A DNA stretch of 64,000 nt from Pseudoalteromonas haloplanktis ATCC 14393 (lineage in GTDB: Bacteria > Pseudomonadota > Gammaproteobacteria > Enterobacterales > Alteromonadaceae), in contig NZ_AHCA01000003.1 of NCBI RefSeq assembly GCF_000238355.1, positions 248,001-312,000 of the forward strand. Reading direction: 5' to 3'. The notes beneath the pieces were generated by a model that searched no databases, had not been told where the DNA came from, and saw only the letters and a program-made list of their open reading frames with translations. Made by a program: the position numbers and the translations under genes. Within the stretch, counting starts at the first letter, position 1. Each line of letters begins with the position of its first letter. Shown here in pieces: positions 20,804-30,806 of the stretch.

Positions 20804-23524
20804 TTGAATATCAGCCGCAATGATAACAGAACATACCGTGCCCTTACACTGGACAATGGTCTAAAAGTACTGTTAGTGCAAGATAAAGATTCAACTAAAG
20901 CCGCCGCATCGATGGCAGTCAATGCAGGACATTTTGACGATCCGCTTGACAGACAAGGGCTCGCGCACTTTTTAGAGCATATGCTTTTTTTAGGAACAGA
21001 TCAATTTCCTGAGTCTGGAGGCTTTGGCAATTTTGTTTCTCAAGCCGGTGGTAATACCAACGCATGGACGGGGACTGAACACACCTGTTATTTCTTTGAT
21101 ATTAATAATCAAGAGTTTGAGCATGCACTGCATCAATTCAGTCGGTTTTTCATTGCCCCATTACTCAATCCAGCTGAAACCGAAAAAGAGCGAAATGCTA
21201 TTGATGCAGAATTTAAATTAAAAATAAAAGATGATGGCCGACGAATTTATCAAGCACATAAAGAAACCGTCAATCCCGCTCATCCGTTTGCTAAATTTTC
21301 CGTAGGCAATCAACAAACCTTAGCTGATCGCAATGGTTGTGTAAGCAAAGAGTTACGCCACTTTTTTGAAGAACATTATCAAGCGCAATGGATGAGCCTA
21401 GTGATCTGCTCCGATGCAGATATAGACACTATGGTGCAATGGGTTAATACCCTGTTTAGTGATATTAAAGGTCAAGCTAAGCCAAAACCTGTGATTGCAG
21501 CCTCTTTATATCGCCAACAAGATCTCTGTAAAGTGCTGCATATAGAGCCACATAAGCATATGCAAAAACTAATTGTAAGTTTTGCCATGCCTAATATTGA
21601 TGAGTTTTATCGCCACAAAACGGTGAGTTTTATTGCCCACTTATTAGGTTACGAAGGGCAAGGCTCACTGTATTCGATTTTAAAAGCACAAGGCTGGATC
21701 AACGCACTTTCAGCTGGCGGCGGCATTAACGGCAGTAATTTTAAAGACTTTAATATCAGTATGGCATTGACTGATGAAGGGATTGAATACTATGAAGACA
21801 TCGTTGAAATGGTGTTTGAGTATATTTGTTTAATTAACCAAAACATCGATAAATTACCACGCTTATACCAAGATAAAAAAAATCTATTGCAAATTGCCTT
21901 TGATAACCAAGAAAAAGCGCGATTAATAGACTGGGTTAGTAACCTAAGTATTAATATGCAGCACTACGATGAAGCCAACTATGTACAAGGTGACTACCTA
22001 ATGGATGGCTTTAATCAAACCGCACACCAAACCGCTATGCAATGGTTAACACCTCATAATATGCGCTTGGTATTGATCCACCCTGATGTTGAGCCTGAAC
22101 ACACAACTCAGTGGTACCATACGCCATATCGAGTCGAGAGTATCTCAAGCTGCTGGCTTGAAGCACTGTGTGAAATCAATGCACCATTACCTGAAATGCT
22201 GTTACCCACAGCAAACCCCTATTTGAGCAAAGAAGTCTTACTCTATGATGTTGAACAGGCATATTCACACCCAAGATTGCTAGTCAAAGAGCCCGGATTC
22301 GATTTTTGGTTCAAGCAAGACAGCACCTTTCGAGTAGCCAAAGGCCATTTTTATTTAGCAATGGATTCCGACTTTGCTGTTAAAGACATCAAGCACATGG
22401 CACTGACGCGTTTATTTGCTGACTTATTTATGGACAGTGTTGCAGAGCAATTTTACCCCGCTGAACTTGCAGGATTAAGTTACCACTTAACATCACATCA
22501 AGGCGGCTTAACCTTACACACTGCCGGATTGTCATCTAGTCAATTGGAGTTGGTTGATGAACTACTCGAAGCATTGTTTAATGTCGATATTTGCGCCAAG
22601 CGCTTTGCAGAATATAAAAAGCAGCTAGTGCGCCACTGGCGTAACAGTAACCAAAATAAACCCGTCGGCGAACTATTTAGCGTACTTGGCGCAAAAATAA
22701 TGCCCTGGAACCCTGAGCCAGAGCAACTTGCTGTGGCACTGAAAGATACCAGTTTCCAGCAATTTAATTGTTTTCGTCGCGAATTTTTTAATGCCTTGCA
22801 TGTTGAGTCATTTTTACATGGTAATTGGCGCGAAAGTGATGCGACTGAGTTTCAAAAGAAAGTGGCTCACCATTTAGCCAAGTCAGCCACAATTGAAGAT
22901 TTGGCTCGGCCATTATTTGAAATTGAACAAATCACCCGCTCAGCGCAGACCCTTAACTGTAACGATTATGCGATGGTTATTTACTATCAAGCGCAAACCG
23001 ATGATGTCACTGAAAAAGTTAAAATGATGGCACTCAACCATCTTATTAATCAAGACTACTTTAACGAGTTACGCACCAAACAACAGCTAGGTTATTTAGT
23101 CGGTGCCGGTTACGCGCCCTTTAATACCCGTGCTGGGATTGCTTTTTATGTACAGTCGCCAAATTATTCAGCAAACGCGCTGCTTGAGCGCCACAATGCA
23201 TTTATTGAGCATTATTTAGATTCATTACAACAACTCAACGAAGAGCAGTGGCAACAACAAAAGCATGGTTTAATCACCCATATTGCCGAAAAAGATAAAA
23301 ACTTACGACTACGTTCGCAACGTTTATGGCTTGCTATTGGTAACCAAGATCATCATTTTCATATGCAACAAAAACTGCTGGAAGCACTCGACAGCCTCAG
23401 CTTAGCGCAAATAACAGCCTATATTCGCGAAACTTTTAGCGGATCTAGACCAAGATATGAACTAACAAGTGTGCCAAAAACAAGTAAGTCGACAAAAACA
23501 GTACTTTCTTCGCAATCTCTTTGA
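20804..23524 (+). CDS. Insulinase-family (M16) zinc peptidase, pitrilysin-like
   Basis: 906 residues from TTG 20804, chosen because CAGGAG lies eight bases upstream and no ATG fits. The inverted zinc motif HFLEH (His55, Glu58, His59) and the third ligand Glu in the NAIDAEFK segment are intact. Four M16 domains in two halves, as in pitrilysin (PtrA) and insulysin. No obvious signal peptide, so probably cytoplasmic, unlike periplasmic E. coli PtrA. It would degrade small peptides. No operon partner; the GGDEF-EAL gene follows by 52 bases. Confidence 0.9.
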   Translation: MNISRNDNRTYRALTLDNGLKVLLVQDKDSTKAAASMAVNAGHFDDPLDRQGLAHFLEHMLFLGTDQFPESGGFGNFVSQAGGNTNAWTGTEHTCYFFDINNQEFEHALHQFSRFFIAPLLNPAETEKERNAIDAEFKLKIKDDGRRIYQAHKETVNPAHPFAKFSVGNQQTLADRNGCVSKELRHFFEEHYQAQWMSLVICSDADIDTMVQWVNTLFSDIKGQAKPKPVIAASLYRQQDLCKVLHIEPHKHMQKLIVSFAMPNIDEFYRHKTVSFIAHLLGYEGQGSLYSILKAQGWINALSAGGGINGSNFKDFNISMALTDEGIEYYEDIVEMVFEYICLINQNIDKLPRLYQDKKNLLQIAFDNQEKARLIDWVSNLSINMQHYDEANYVQGDYLMDGFNQTAHQTAMQWLTPHNMRLVLIHPDVEPEHTTQWYHTPYRVESISSCWLEALCEINAPLPEMLLPTANPYLSKEVLLYDVEQAYSHPRLLVKEPGFDFWFKQDSTFRVAKGHFYLAMDSDFAVKDIKHMALTRLFADLFMDSVAEQFYPAELAGLSYHLTSHQGGLTLHTAGLSSSQLELVDELLEALFNVDICAKRFAEYKKQLVRHWRNSNQNKPVGELFSVLGAKIMPWNPEPEQLAVALKDTSFQQFNCFRREFFNALHVESFLHGNWRESDATEFQKKVAHHLAKSATIEDLARPLFEIEQITRSAQTLNCNDYAMVIYYQAQTDDVTEKVKMMALNHLINQDYFNELRTKQQLGYLVGAGYAPFNTRAGIAFYVQSPNYSANALLERHNAFIEHYLDSLQQLNEEQWQQQKHGLITHIAEKDKNLRLRSQRLWLAIGNQDHHFHMQQKLLEALDSLSLAQITAYIRETFSGSRPRYELTSVPKTSKSTKTVLSSQSL

Positions 23525-23576
23525 CACAACAGCGTGCTTCTATTAGATTATCAGGTGCAAAAAACAGAAGTGCACA

Positions 23577-25814
23577 ATGATAATAAAAAAAATAAAAGCC
23601 AACGCATCCATATTCGTCACATTATTACTGTGCTATAGCCCACTGAGCCATAGCACTGAGGTTGTCGATTTTCATACCATAATGGTGTACTTACCTAGTG
23701 CCTTTGTTGCACTGGTACTTCCGTATTTGTTGTTCACTATTCACAAGTTACGCCGCTCACGACAGCAATTAAGTATTTCTGAACGGCGCTTAAAAAGCAC
23801 CGTTGAAGGCAGTGGTGACACCCTTTGGGATTGGAATATAAAAACCGGTGAAGTGCTGCGCATAAACGATAAATATAGGATGGATAAAAATACCATCATT
23901 GACGTTCCCCCCAATAAAGCGCTGATCCACCCAAATGACATAGCGCAGGTAGAGCTACTTTTAAAACAGCATTTTGCAGAGCAAACGGCCTTTTTTGAAG
24001 CCAGTTACCGAATAAAAGACAGCTTTGATCGTTGGCACTGGGTACTCGATAGAGGCAAAATAATAGAAAAAGACGCCAACTTAAACCCGCTCCGTATGAC
24101 AGGCACAGTGCGTGATATTACCCAATTAAAATCAACCGAGGCGCGACTCAATCTATTTGCTAAATGTGTTGAATCACTCACCGATGCACTGGCAATTTAT
24201 GATAAAAACTTTAACTTGGTTGATCTTAACCCTAGCTTTTTGACCCAGTTTGGCGGTAATCGAGATAATTACTTAAATAAACCATTTACCCTCCCCGGCT
24301 ACGAACAAAGTTATATTGATGATATTAAAGACACGGTACGTGCAACAGAACACTGGCAACAAGAAGTAAAATTACGCAATAGTGAGCGAAAACTACTCCC
24401 GATTGAGATCTCAATTGATGAAATTAAAAACGAACATAATCAAATTTGTAATTATGTAATTGTTTTTTCTGATTTAACCGAACGTAAAAAAGCAGAGTCG
24501 CAGCTACATAATTTATCAAACCGAGACCGCACAACCGGTTTGCCAAACCGTAATCTCTTTTTTACTGATTTAAAAAAGCTTGCAAAAAAAGACAACCACC
24601 ATGCATTGCTGGTCTTTGATCTAGATAACTTTAAAAAGATTAATGACTCATTAGGCCACCAGTTGGGCGATAGCTTACTGGCTAAACTGGCAATGCGGTT
24701 AAACAAATTAACCCGTGAAAAGGATGTATTTTATCGTTTAGGGGGGGATGAGTTTGCACTTGTTATGTCTGGCACTAACGATATCCATACCATCACCCGT
24801 ATGGCAAAACAGTTTTTAGCAGCCATTGCTACGCCATTTAAAATGGCTGGTCATGAATTAGTGATCACCTCCAGTGTCGGTATCGTGTTATTCCCTGAAG
24901 ACGGTAATACCCCTGAACTGTTGCTAAAAAATGCCGATACCGCGATGTATCATGCGAAAAAGAAAGGCAATAGCTACTTATTCTTCAACGACACCATGAA
25001 CCGCCAAGCCGTGAAACGTTTACAGATTGAAAACCTGATGCGCTTTGGTTTAAAAGAAGATCACTTTGAAGTGTACTACCAACCAAAAATGAACATTCGC
25101 ACGGGTAAATTCACCGGTATGGAAGCCCTAGTACGCTTTATTACCCCGAAAAAAGGTATTATCAGCCCGGGCGTGTTTATTCCTATTGCAGAAGAAACCG
25201 GGCAAATTATTGAAATTGGTGAAGTGGTACTCAATAAAGCGTGCCGCGATGTGAAAGCTTGGCTGGACGCGGGTTTATTTAATGGCCGTGTTGCCGTGAA
25301 TTTATCTGCTAAGCAGTTCAGCCTACCAGATCTAACTACCCGTATTGATGTAATTTTGCAAAATCATGCTTTGCCATCATACTTTTTAGAACTTGAAATC
25401 ACCGAAGGCACGGTAATGGACGACCCACAAGATGCGATTGCGATTATGCGTTCACTCAGCGCCCGTGGTATCCATTTAGCAATGGATGACTTTGGTACCG
25501 GTTACTCATCATTGGCATATTTAAAACAATTTCCATTGAATACTTTAAAAGTAGATAAAGCCTTTATTGATGATATGCAAACCGAGCGTGGACGCAATAT
25601 GGTGGACTCTATTGTCACTATTGCCCATAACTTAGACTTACATGTTGTCGCTGAAGGGGTGGAACAGGCGGATCAAATTGCGATATTAGAAGAGCTAAAT
25701 TGCGAAACAATGCAAGGCTATTATTATTCAAAACCGCTCTCACGAATTGAATTTACTGAATTTTTGCAAAAACAACAAAACCAAGCAGCGTTGAGTTTAG
25801 TACAACAAGCATAA
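23577..25814 (+). CDS. PAS-GGDEF-EAL cyclic-di-GMP turnover protein
   Basis: 745 residues. N-terminal hydrophobic signal/anchor, then a helix at about 35-55, two PAS domains with PAC-type ends (about 85-190 and 195-310), a GGDEF domain with intact GGDEF (about residue 391) and the allosteric I-site RxxD (REKD) five residues before it, then an EAL domain with EALVRF (about 514) and the DDFGTGYSSL loop. Both catalytic centres look functional, so it could synthesise and break down cyclic-di-GMP. Membrane-anchored sensor; follows the protease gene. Confidence 0.92.
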   Translation: MIIKKIKANASIFVTLLLCYSPLSHSTEVVDFHTIMVYLPSAFVALVLPYLLFTIHKLRRSRQQLSISERRLKSTVEGSGDTLWDWNIKTGEVLRINDKYRMDKNTIIDVPPNKALIHPNDIAQVELLLKQHFAEQTAFFEASYRIKDSFDRWHWVLDRGKIIEKDANLNPLRMTGTVRDITQLKSTEARLNLFAKCVESLTDALAIYDKNFNLVDLNPSFLTQFGGNRDNYLNKPFTLPGYEQSYIDDIKDTVRATEHWQQEVKLRNSERKLLPIEISIDEIKNEHNQICNYVIVFSDLTERKKAESQLHNLSNRDRTTGLPNRNLFFTDLKKLAKKDNHHALLVFDLDNFKKINDSLGHQLGDSLLAKLAMRLNKLTREKDVFYRLGGDEFALVMSGTNDIHTITRMAKQFLAAIATPFKMAGHELVITSSVGIVLFPEDGNTPELLLKNADTAMYHAKKKGNSYLFFNDTMNRQAVKRLQIENLMRFGLKEDHFEVYYQPKMNIRTGKFTGMEALVRFITPKKGIISPGVFIPIAEETGQIIEIGEVVLNKACRDVKAWLDAGLFNGRVAVNLSAKQFSLPDLTTRIDVILQNHALPSYFLELEITEGTVMDDPQDAIAIMRSLSARGIHLAMDDFGTGYSSLAYLKQFPLNTLKVDKAFIDDMQTERGRNMVDSIVTIAHNLDLHVVAEGVEQADQIAILEELNCETMQGYYYSKPLSRIEFTEFLQKQQNQAALSLVQQA

Positions 25815-25825
25815 CGCCTTGTATC

Positions 25826-26180
25826 TTAAGCGCGCCAAGCACATGCACGGATACCCACACAGCGCAGTAATGCGCGACGATAATGTAAATTAAATAAACA
25901 CCATGCAACGGGCCCTAACAGCCCACCAAGCACAACCCAGCGCTTAACTGGCATGCCTTTTTTAATCACTTCTAATACCAATCGTGTTAAGTTACTGACC
26001 ATTTATAGCGACAGATAAATACAGTGATAACAAGGCCTAAATTTTGACATGTAGTTGTTCTACATGAAAAATTTATAACGCAGTTAGCGCTTTATTTAGC
26101 CCGCTAGAATGGTTAAATATTTAAGTCGATTGGTATAAATACATGATGGCAATAAATGCAGTGCAGATCAAAAAATACAA
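25826..26180 (-). pseudogene. Small membrane-protein gene interrupted by a MITE-like element
   Basis: Coding sequence is visible on both sides of the element at 25976-26135. Reading minus from TTG 26180 gives LYFLICTAFIAIMY, then the element; beyond it the frame resumes as LEVIKKGMPVKRWVVLGGLL and ends at TAA 25826-25828. Removing the 160-bp element and one copy of its 3-bp target duplication restores one continuous frame of about 63 residues with two hydrophobic stretches. A second element copy (26194) abuts the 5' end, so the true start may also be lost. Family unknown. Confidence 0.65.
25976..26135 (+). mobile_element. MITE-like 160-bp element, copy B
   Basis: 160 bases bounded by inverted termini TACCAATCG / CGATTGGTA, flanked by the direct repeat TAA on each side. 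It has no transposase ORF. Inside is a hairpin CATGTAG-TTGTT-CTACATG and the phrases GCGCTTTATTTAGCC and GCTAGAATGG. It interrupts a small gene, and excision of element plus one TAA restores its frame, which supports real transposition. The mobilising transposase is unknown. Confidence 0.9.
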
Positions 26181-26193
26181 ACGAGGCCCATTA

Positions 26194-26353
26194 TACCAAT
26201 CGTGTTAAGTTACTGACCATTTATAGCGACAGATAAATGGAGTGATAACAAGGCATAAATTTTGACATGTAGTTGTTCTACATGAAAAATTTATAACGCA
26301 GTTAGCGCTTTATTTAGCCCGCTAGAATGGTTAAATATTTAAGTCGATTGGTA
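26194..26353 (+). mobile_element. MITE-like 160-bp element, copy C
   Basis: Same length, orientation and termini as copy B, only 58 bases away, flanked by TTA on both sides. Differences from copy B are few (for example ACAAGGCATAAA against ACAAGGCCTAAA). It lies between the disrupted small gene and the efpL terminator. Confidence 0.9.
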
Positions 26354-26445
26354 TTAGCTTATTAAAATCGAGCGCGCAGCGTAACGAAAGTATTGGCGAG
26401 TTTAAAGCCATATGGACAAATAGTGAACATAAATAATGGTGATAT

Positions 26446-26474
26446 AAAAAACCGGCACTGATGCCGGTTTTTTA
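26446..26474 (-). terminator. efpL terminator
   Basis: AAAAAACCGGC-ATCAGT-GCCGGTTTTTT on the minus strand, a strong stem flanked by A and T tracts so it may also work for the opposite strand. Ends about 20 bases after the efpL stop. Confidence 0.9.
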
Positions 26475-26494
26475 TAAGTAAGCTATAAGCGCGA

Positions 26495-27067
26495 TTACTT
26501 TTCAGCACGGCCCATAAATTTATGCTCAGCCGTATTGATACGGATACGATCACCAGTAGAAATATGTTCAGGTACTTGAATCGTTAAACCTGTTGATAAA
26601 CGAGCTGGTTTTGAGCGTGCGCTTGCTGAAGCACCTTTGATTGATGGATCTGTTTCTTCAACCACAAGTTCAACGCTTGACGGTAAATCTAAGCCCACTG
26701 GTGCGCCATCAATGACAATAACGTGCACACCTTGTGTTTCTTCGTTTACAAATAAAATCTCTTCGCTGATCGCGTTTTTATTCAGGTTATATGGTGTGTA
26801 ATCTTCGTTATCCATAAACACATATTCTTCACCGTCCACGTACGAGAACATTGCTTCGCGACGCGTTAAATCGGCTAATTTTAGCATGTCGCTGTCTTTG
26901 AATGTTTCATCTACTTTGCTGCCTGTGACAACATCGTACAAACGCATGCGATATAAGCTTCCACCAGCACGACCTTGTGGCACAGAGCGAACAATATCTT
27001 TAACCACTAAAACACGGCCATTGAACTCAATAGCAGTACCTTTTTTAACTTCACTTGCCTTTGGCAT
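26495..27067 (-). CDS. efpL: EF-P-like translation factor EfpL (YeiP)
   Basis: 190 residues from ATG 27067, which follows AGGAAG and matches the start of YeiP ([10 protein letters not shown]); the frame continues upstream to 27148 but without family support. Three beta-barrel domains: KOW-like N-terminal ([11 protein letters not shown]), OB domain (DEEYV-type [13 protein letters not shown]) and C-terminal [17 protein letters not shown]. The domain I loop reads [15 protein letters not shown], an EfpL-type loop rather than the modified-Lys loop of canonical EF-P. EfpL relieves ribosome stalling at polyproline and other motifs. Confidence 0.92.
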   Translation of the reverse strand: MPKASEVKKGTAIEFNGRVLVVKDIVRSVPQGRAGGSLYRMRLYDVVTGSKVDETFKDSDMLKLADLTRREAMFSYVDGEEYVFMDNEDYTPYNLNKNAISEEILFVNEETQGVHVIVIDGAPVGLDLPSSVELVVEETDPSIKGASASARSKPARLSTGLTIQVPEHISTGDRIRINTAEHKFMGRAEK

Positions 27068-27268
27068 CAGTGTCTTCCTATAATTTATAAATCCCGAGAA
27101 ACATACCACGAACTGGGTTTTCTTCAATAAGAAAATATCGCTTATCACAGTTTTTCTACTAGAGTCTGTATTTACTAATAAATTTTACCTATTGATCGAT
27201 TTTTCATGACTAAACTACGAAAAAGCTGCTATGGTTAATTTACCATAAATGACTTCAAGGACTGGATC

Positions 27269-27655
27269 ATGGATCAACACACAGCACATGAGTATTTATC
27301 TAAAAAACCTCTGGTTATGGTTACCCAACCATTTGGCCAAGAAGTTGATGTATATAAAGTAAACCATAAAATGTTTGCAACCTTGTCAGTTGGTAATGAA
27401 GGGCAAACAGATGAAGACGGTAATCCGCTTTGGTGGATGAATTTGAAATGCGACCCTGATGAAGCGCAAGCTCTTCGGGATATGTTTCCTTCGATTATAC
27501 CTGGCTATCACATGAATAAACGGTTATGGAATACTGTTATTCTAGATGGCTCAATTCCACAAGGTGAAATTGAGCGTATGATCGATAATTCATTTAACTT
27601 AGTGGTTGCCAACATGCCTGAAAAAGATCGTAAGGCAATTGAAATCCATATGTAA
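27269..27655 (+). CDS. MmcQ/YjbR-family protein
   Basis: 128 residues, AAGGA before the ATG. The CyaY-like MmcQ/YjbR fold is recognised from PFGQEVDVYKVNHKMFATLS, the LKCDPDEAQALRDMFP stretch and the closing PGYHMNKRLWNTVILDG-SIP segment. Members are annotated as DNA-binding-like small proteins; biochemical function is not established. Divergent from efpL; followed by a long dyad. Confidence 0.85.
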   Translation: MDQHTAHEYLSKKPLVMVTQPFGQEVDVYKVNHKMFATLSVGNEGQTDEDGNPLWWMNLKCDPDEAQALRDMFPSIIPGYHMNKRLWNTVILDGSIPQGEIERMIDNSFNLVVANMPEKDRKAIEIHM

Positions 27656-27661
27656 CAACCC

Positions 27662-27694
27662 GTTGTACTGTTCAAAACACTTGAACAGTACAAC
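27662..27694. terminator. Perfect 14-bp inverted repeat between convergent genes
   Basis: GTTGTACTGTTCAA-AACAC-TTGAACAGTACAAC sits in the 39-base space between the YjbR gene and the convergent GNAT gene. No long T tract follows on either strand, but its position and stability suggest a bidirectional terminator or RNA-stabilising hairpin. Confidence 0.6.
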
Positions 27695-28222
27695 CTACGT
27701 TTTACTTGTACAGTCTAACAAGTAATGGTGATCATCAATTAGCACGCCAGCAATTTCGTAGGCTAAAGGCTCAACTTTCACAAACTTAAAGCCACATTTT
27801 ACGAGCACTTTCTCCGAGCCAATATTCCCTGCACTAACCACGGCTTTTATTGACTGAATATTAAACTCCCCTCTTGCCCATGTTAAAAATGCATCAAGAG
27901 CTTCCGTTGCATAGCCACGACCATAAAACGCTGGTAGTAATAGATAACCCACTTCCTGCGTATGTGTCGTTTGCGATGCAGTAAACCCAGTTACGCCAAC
28001 TGGCTTATTGCTGCATTTCTCATGAATAACCATACACAAGGGATGATTTGAATTTGGCTGCCAAGGCTTTAAACGCTCATTAAATTTTGCGCGTATTTGC
28101 ACCTCAGATGGCTTATCGAAGCATTTTTCAATTACCTGAGCATCATTATGCAATGCAAAGAATAGCGGCCAATCGTCAGCCGTTAACAACTTTAGCGTTA
28201 ATCTAGGTGTGTTGAGCTGCAT
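27695..28222 (-). CDS. GNAT-family N-acetyltransferase (RimJ/RimL-like)
   Basis: 175 residues. N-terminal LNTPRLTLKLLTADDWPLFFALH and the acetyl-CoA loop region VGYLLLPAFYGRGYATEAL are typical of RimJ/RimL-type acetyltransferases, with the later ASV-type NIGSEKVLVKCGF core motif. Probably acetylates a protein N-terminus or a small amine; substrate unknown. Single gene; a MITE-like element lies 52 bases upstream of its start. Confidence 0.85.
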   Translation of the reverse strand: MQLNTPRLTLKLLTADDWPLFFALHNDAQVIEKCFDKPSEVQIRAKFNERLKPWQPNSNHPLCMVIHEKCSNKPVGVTGFTASQTTHTQEVGYLLLPAFYGRGYATEALDAFLTWARGEFNIQSIKAVVSAGNIGSEKVLVKCGFKFVKVEPLAYEIAGVLIDDHHYLLDCTSKT

Positions 28223-28274
28223 AAATAGTTTCTTAGTACTCCTTTGCTAACGACCACTTGGCGCAAGTATGTTA

Positions 28275-28434
28275 TACCAATCGTATTAAGTTACTGACCA
28301 TTTATAGCGACAGATAAATGGCGTGATAACAAGGCATAAATTTTGACATGTAGTTGTTCTACATGAAAAATTTATAACGCAGTTAGCGCTTTATTTAGCC
28401 CGCTAGAATGGTTTAATATTTAAGTCGATTGGTA
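28275..28434 (+). mobile_element. MITE-like 160-bp element, copy D
   Basis: Same 160-base structure as copies B and C, with termini TACCAATCG / CGATTGGTA and flanking TTA repeats. It lies between the GNAT gene and the fadJ terminator. All three complete copies share one orientation within 2.5 kb. Confidence 0.9.
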
Positions 28435-28453
28435 TTATATCAATCAATAAGCA

Positions 28454-28482
28454 TAAAAAAACGCACTTAAAGTGCGTTTTTA
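28454..28482 (-). terminator. fadIJ terminator
   Basis: AAAAAAACGCACTT-AAAGTGCGTTTTT, nine-base stem with flanking A and T tracts, 21 bases after the fadJ stop. Confidence 0.9.
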
Positions 28483-28502
28483 TAACAAATAAAGCTCAAA
28501 GA

Positions 28503-30806
28503 CTATTTCTTTTCTTTGCTGCTATCTGCAGTATCAGATTCTGCCACTTCTTCGCTATCAGTTGCTAACACTGGTGTATTTTCTTCATCAAGCTGTTCAT
28601 TATCCGTGTCATTGGTTGTGACCGTAGGACTCTTTGTTGCAGTAACGTCGTCCTGCACTACCTCTTGTTGATTTGCAGGTTTAGCATGTTGAACAGGCGT
28701 GACTTGATAAAAGCTTGCGCCAGTATCCGCCATCGCAACTAATGGTGCACACGGGGCGAATACCGCATTATAGTTTGCAAAAGTGGCCATTTCTGAACTG
28801 ACTTTATCCGCGCCCAACTTGTCCATATAACTAAATGGACCGCCTAAGAACGGCGGGAAGCCAATGCCAAATATAGCACCAATATCACCATCACGCGGGC
28901 TGGCAATAATGCCTTCATCTAAACATCGAGCAGCTTCATTAAGCATTTGCGATACACAGCGTTTCGCAATTTCACTTTTGTTTAAACGTGGCGATGGGCT
29001 AACACCTAACAATTCATAGACTGATTCATCCACTTTTTTGCTCTTTTTATCATAAAGATAAAAACCGCGACCCGTTTTACGGCCTAAGCGTTTAGCATCA
29101 ATCAAACGTGAAAATGCATCAGGGGCTTTAAAGCGATCGCCCAGTTCCTTTTCAAGAATTGGAGCAATTTTAGAGCCAATATCAATCCCCACTTCGTCAA
29201 GTAAAGCAAGTGGTCCAACTGGGAAACCAAATTCAACAAGTGCCGCATCTATCTTCTCGATAGGCTCACCAGCAAGTAATAAGTTAGCCGCTTCATTCAC
29301 ATACGGAGCAAGAATACGGTTTACATAAAATCCTGCTTTGTCTTTTACCACTATCGGCGTTTTACCTTGCTTACGGGCAAAGTTTACAATCCGCGCGATG
29401 GTCTCTTGTGAAGTACCTTCGTGTGGAATGATTTCAACTAATGGCATTTTCTCAACCGGTGAGAAATAATGTAAGCCAATAACATTTTCAGGACGCGCAG
29501 CCTGCGCGGCTATTTGTGAAATAGGCAGTGATGAGGTGTTACTCGCAAAAATAGTGTTATCTTGGCATTCACGTTCTACATCCGCCACCATGCCTTGCTT
29601 AAGGCTTAAGTCTTCAAATACCGCTTCGATCACCAAATCAATGTGCTTAAAGCCACTGTAATTAGTAGTACCGGTAATTTTGTTCATGGTTTGTTGCAGG
29701 TCAGCTTTAGATAAAATGCGGCGTTTTTGCTTTTTATCTAAAATCTTATAGCTGTAATTCATGGCATTACTAATGCCCTGCTCGGCTACATCTTTAATAC
29801 GCACTGGCACACCGGCTTTAACGGCACTAACATGTGCAATACCCGCGCCCATTAAACCGCCACCCAGTACAGCTGTTTTGGTGATTGCAGGTGCATCCTC
29901 GTTACGCCATTCTTTTTTCATTTCGGTGGTAGCGAAAAAGATCCCACGTAATGACTTAGACTCACTGCTCATTACTAACGTAGCAAAGCCTTCGGCTTCT
30001 GTTTTATAGGCTTTGAGTTCATCAAGCTCAACACTTGCACGTATTGCTTTGATGATCGCCAATGGCGCAGGATAATGACCACCGGTTTTCTTCAGCACAT
30101 TTTCTTGCGCTTTTTTAAAGATGATATTGCGACCAAATGGGTTTGACTCAAGCAATTGGCTTAAACGGTCAAGCTTTGGTTTACTTGCTTTAGCTTTGCC
30201 TTTTAAAGCAAACTCTTTAGCAACACGTAACAACACAGTTTGTGGTACGCAGTCATCAACTAAACCCGACTTTTTAGCCTGTTTAGCGCGTATTTGCTTA
30301 CCTGTTAAGGTCCACTCTAAGGCTTTTTGTAAGCCAACTAGTTTAGGTAATCGTTGTGTACCCCCACCACCTGGTAACAAGCCAAGCTGTACTTCGGGCA
30401 AGCCTAGTTTGGTAATATCACTGTCGGTACATACGCGGTAATCACAGGCTAACGCGAACTCTAACCCACCGCCTAATGCTGGGCCATGAATAGCGCTTAC
30501 AGTGGGAAACGGCAATTTTTTCATATCAAAAAAAGCACGGTGGCACAGCTCACTAATTGCTAATGCATCTTCACGCTTTTCAACATTATCGAGCATTTTT
30601 ACATCAGCACCGGCGATAAAGTTATCACTTTTACCGCTAATAAATACCATGCCTTTTACTGATTGCTGTTTTGCATCAGTAAGCAATGCTTGCAAGTCAT
30701 CTGCAAAGCTGTCGCGCAGGGTATTCATTTTTTCACCCGGCACGTCGATAGTTACAACAGCAAGTTTTTGCTCATCTATTTCTAAACTAAATACTGAATC
30801 TGTCAT
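28503..30806 (-). CDS. fadJ: Fatty acid oxidation complex alpha subunit FadJ
   Basis: 767 residues from ATG 30806, which overlaps the fadI stop as TAATG. Enoyl-CoA hydratase/isomerase domain (about 1-190, [20 protein letters not shown]) joined to 3-hydroxyacyl-CoA dehydrogenase ([11 protein letters not shown] at about 320, [26 protein letters not shown]). Catalyses hydration and NAD-dependent oxidation in beta-oxidation. The last 50 or so residues are an acidic, low-complexity tail ([28 protein letters not shown]) beyond the usual end of E. coli FadJ (714). Forms a complex with FadI. Confidence 0.94.
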   Translation of the reverse strand: MTDSVFSLEIDEQKLAVVTIDVPGEKMNTLRDSFADDLQALLTDAKQQSVKGMVFISGKSDNFIAGADVKMLDNVEKREDALAISELCHRAFFDMKKLPFPTVSAIHGPALGGGLEFALACDYRVCTDSDITKLGLPEVQLGLLPGGGGTQRLPKLVGLQKALEWTLTGKQIRAKQAKKSGLVDDCVPQTVLLRVAKEFALKGKAKASKPKLDRLSQLLESNPFGRNIIFKKAQENVLKKTGGHYPAPLAIIKAIRASVELDELKAYKTEAEGFATLVMSSESKSLRGIFFATTEMKKEWRNEDAPAITKTAVLGGGLMGAGIAHVSAVKAGVPVRIKDVAEQGISNAMNYSYKILDKKQKRRILSKADLQQTMNKITGTTNYSGFKHIDLVIEAVFEDLSLKQGMVADVERECQDNTIFASNTSSLPISQIAAQAARPENVIGLHYFSPVEKMPLVEIIPHEGTSQETIARIVNFARKQGKTPIVVKDKAGFYVNRILAPYVNEAANLLLAGEPIEKIDAALVEFGFPVGPLALLDEVGIDIGSKIAPILEKELGDRFKAPDAFSRLIDAKRLGRKTGRGFYLYDKKSKKVDESVYELLGVSPSPRLNKSEIAKRCVSQMLNEAARCLDEGIIASPRDGDIGAIFGIGFPPFLGGPFSYMDKLGADKVSSEMATFANYNAVFAPCAPLVAMADTGASFYQVTPVQHAKPANQQEVVQDDVTATKSPTVTTNDTDNEQLDEENTPVLATDSEEVAESDTADSSKEKK

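Noticed and set aside
26362..26553. 63-residue minus-strand ORF
   Set aside because: Crosses the efpL 3' end and its terminator hairpin; no coding features.
30121..30441. 106-residue ORF antisense to fadJ
   Set aside because: Entirely within the hydratase domain of fadJ, whose motifs are clear on the minus strand.
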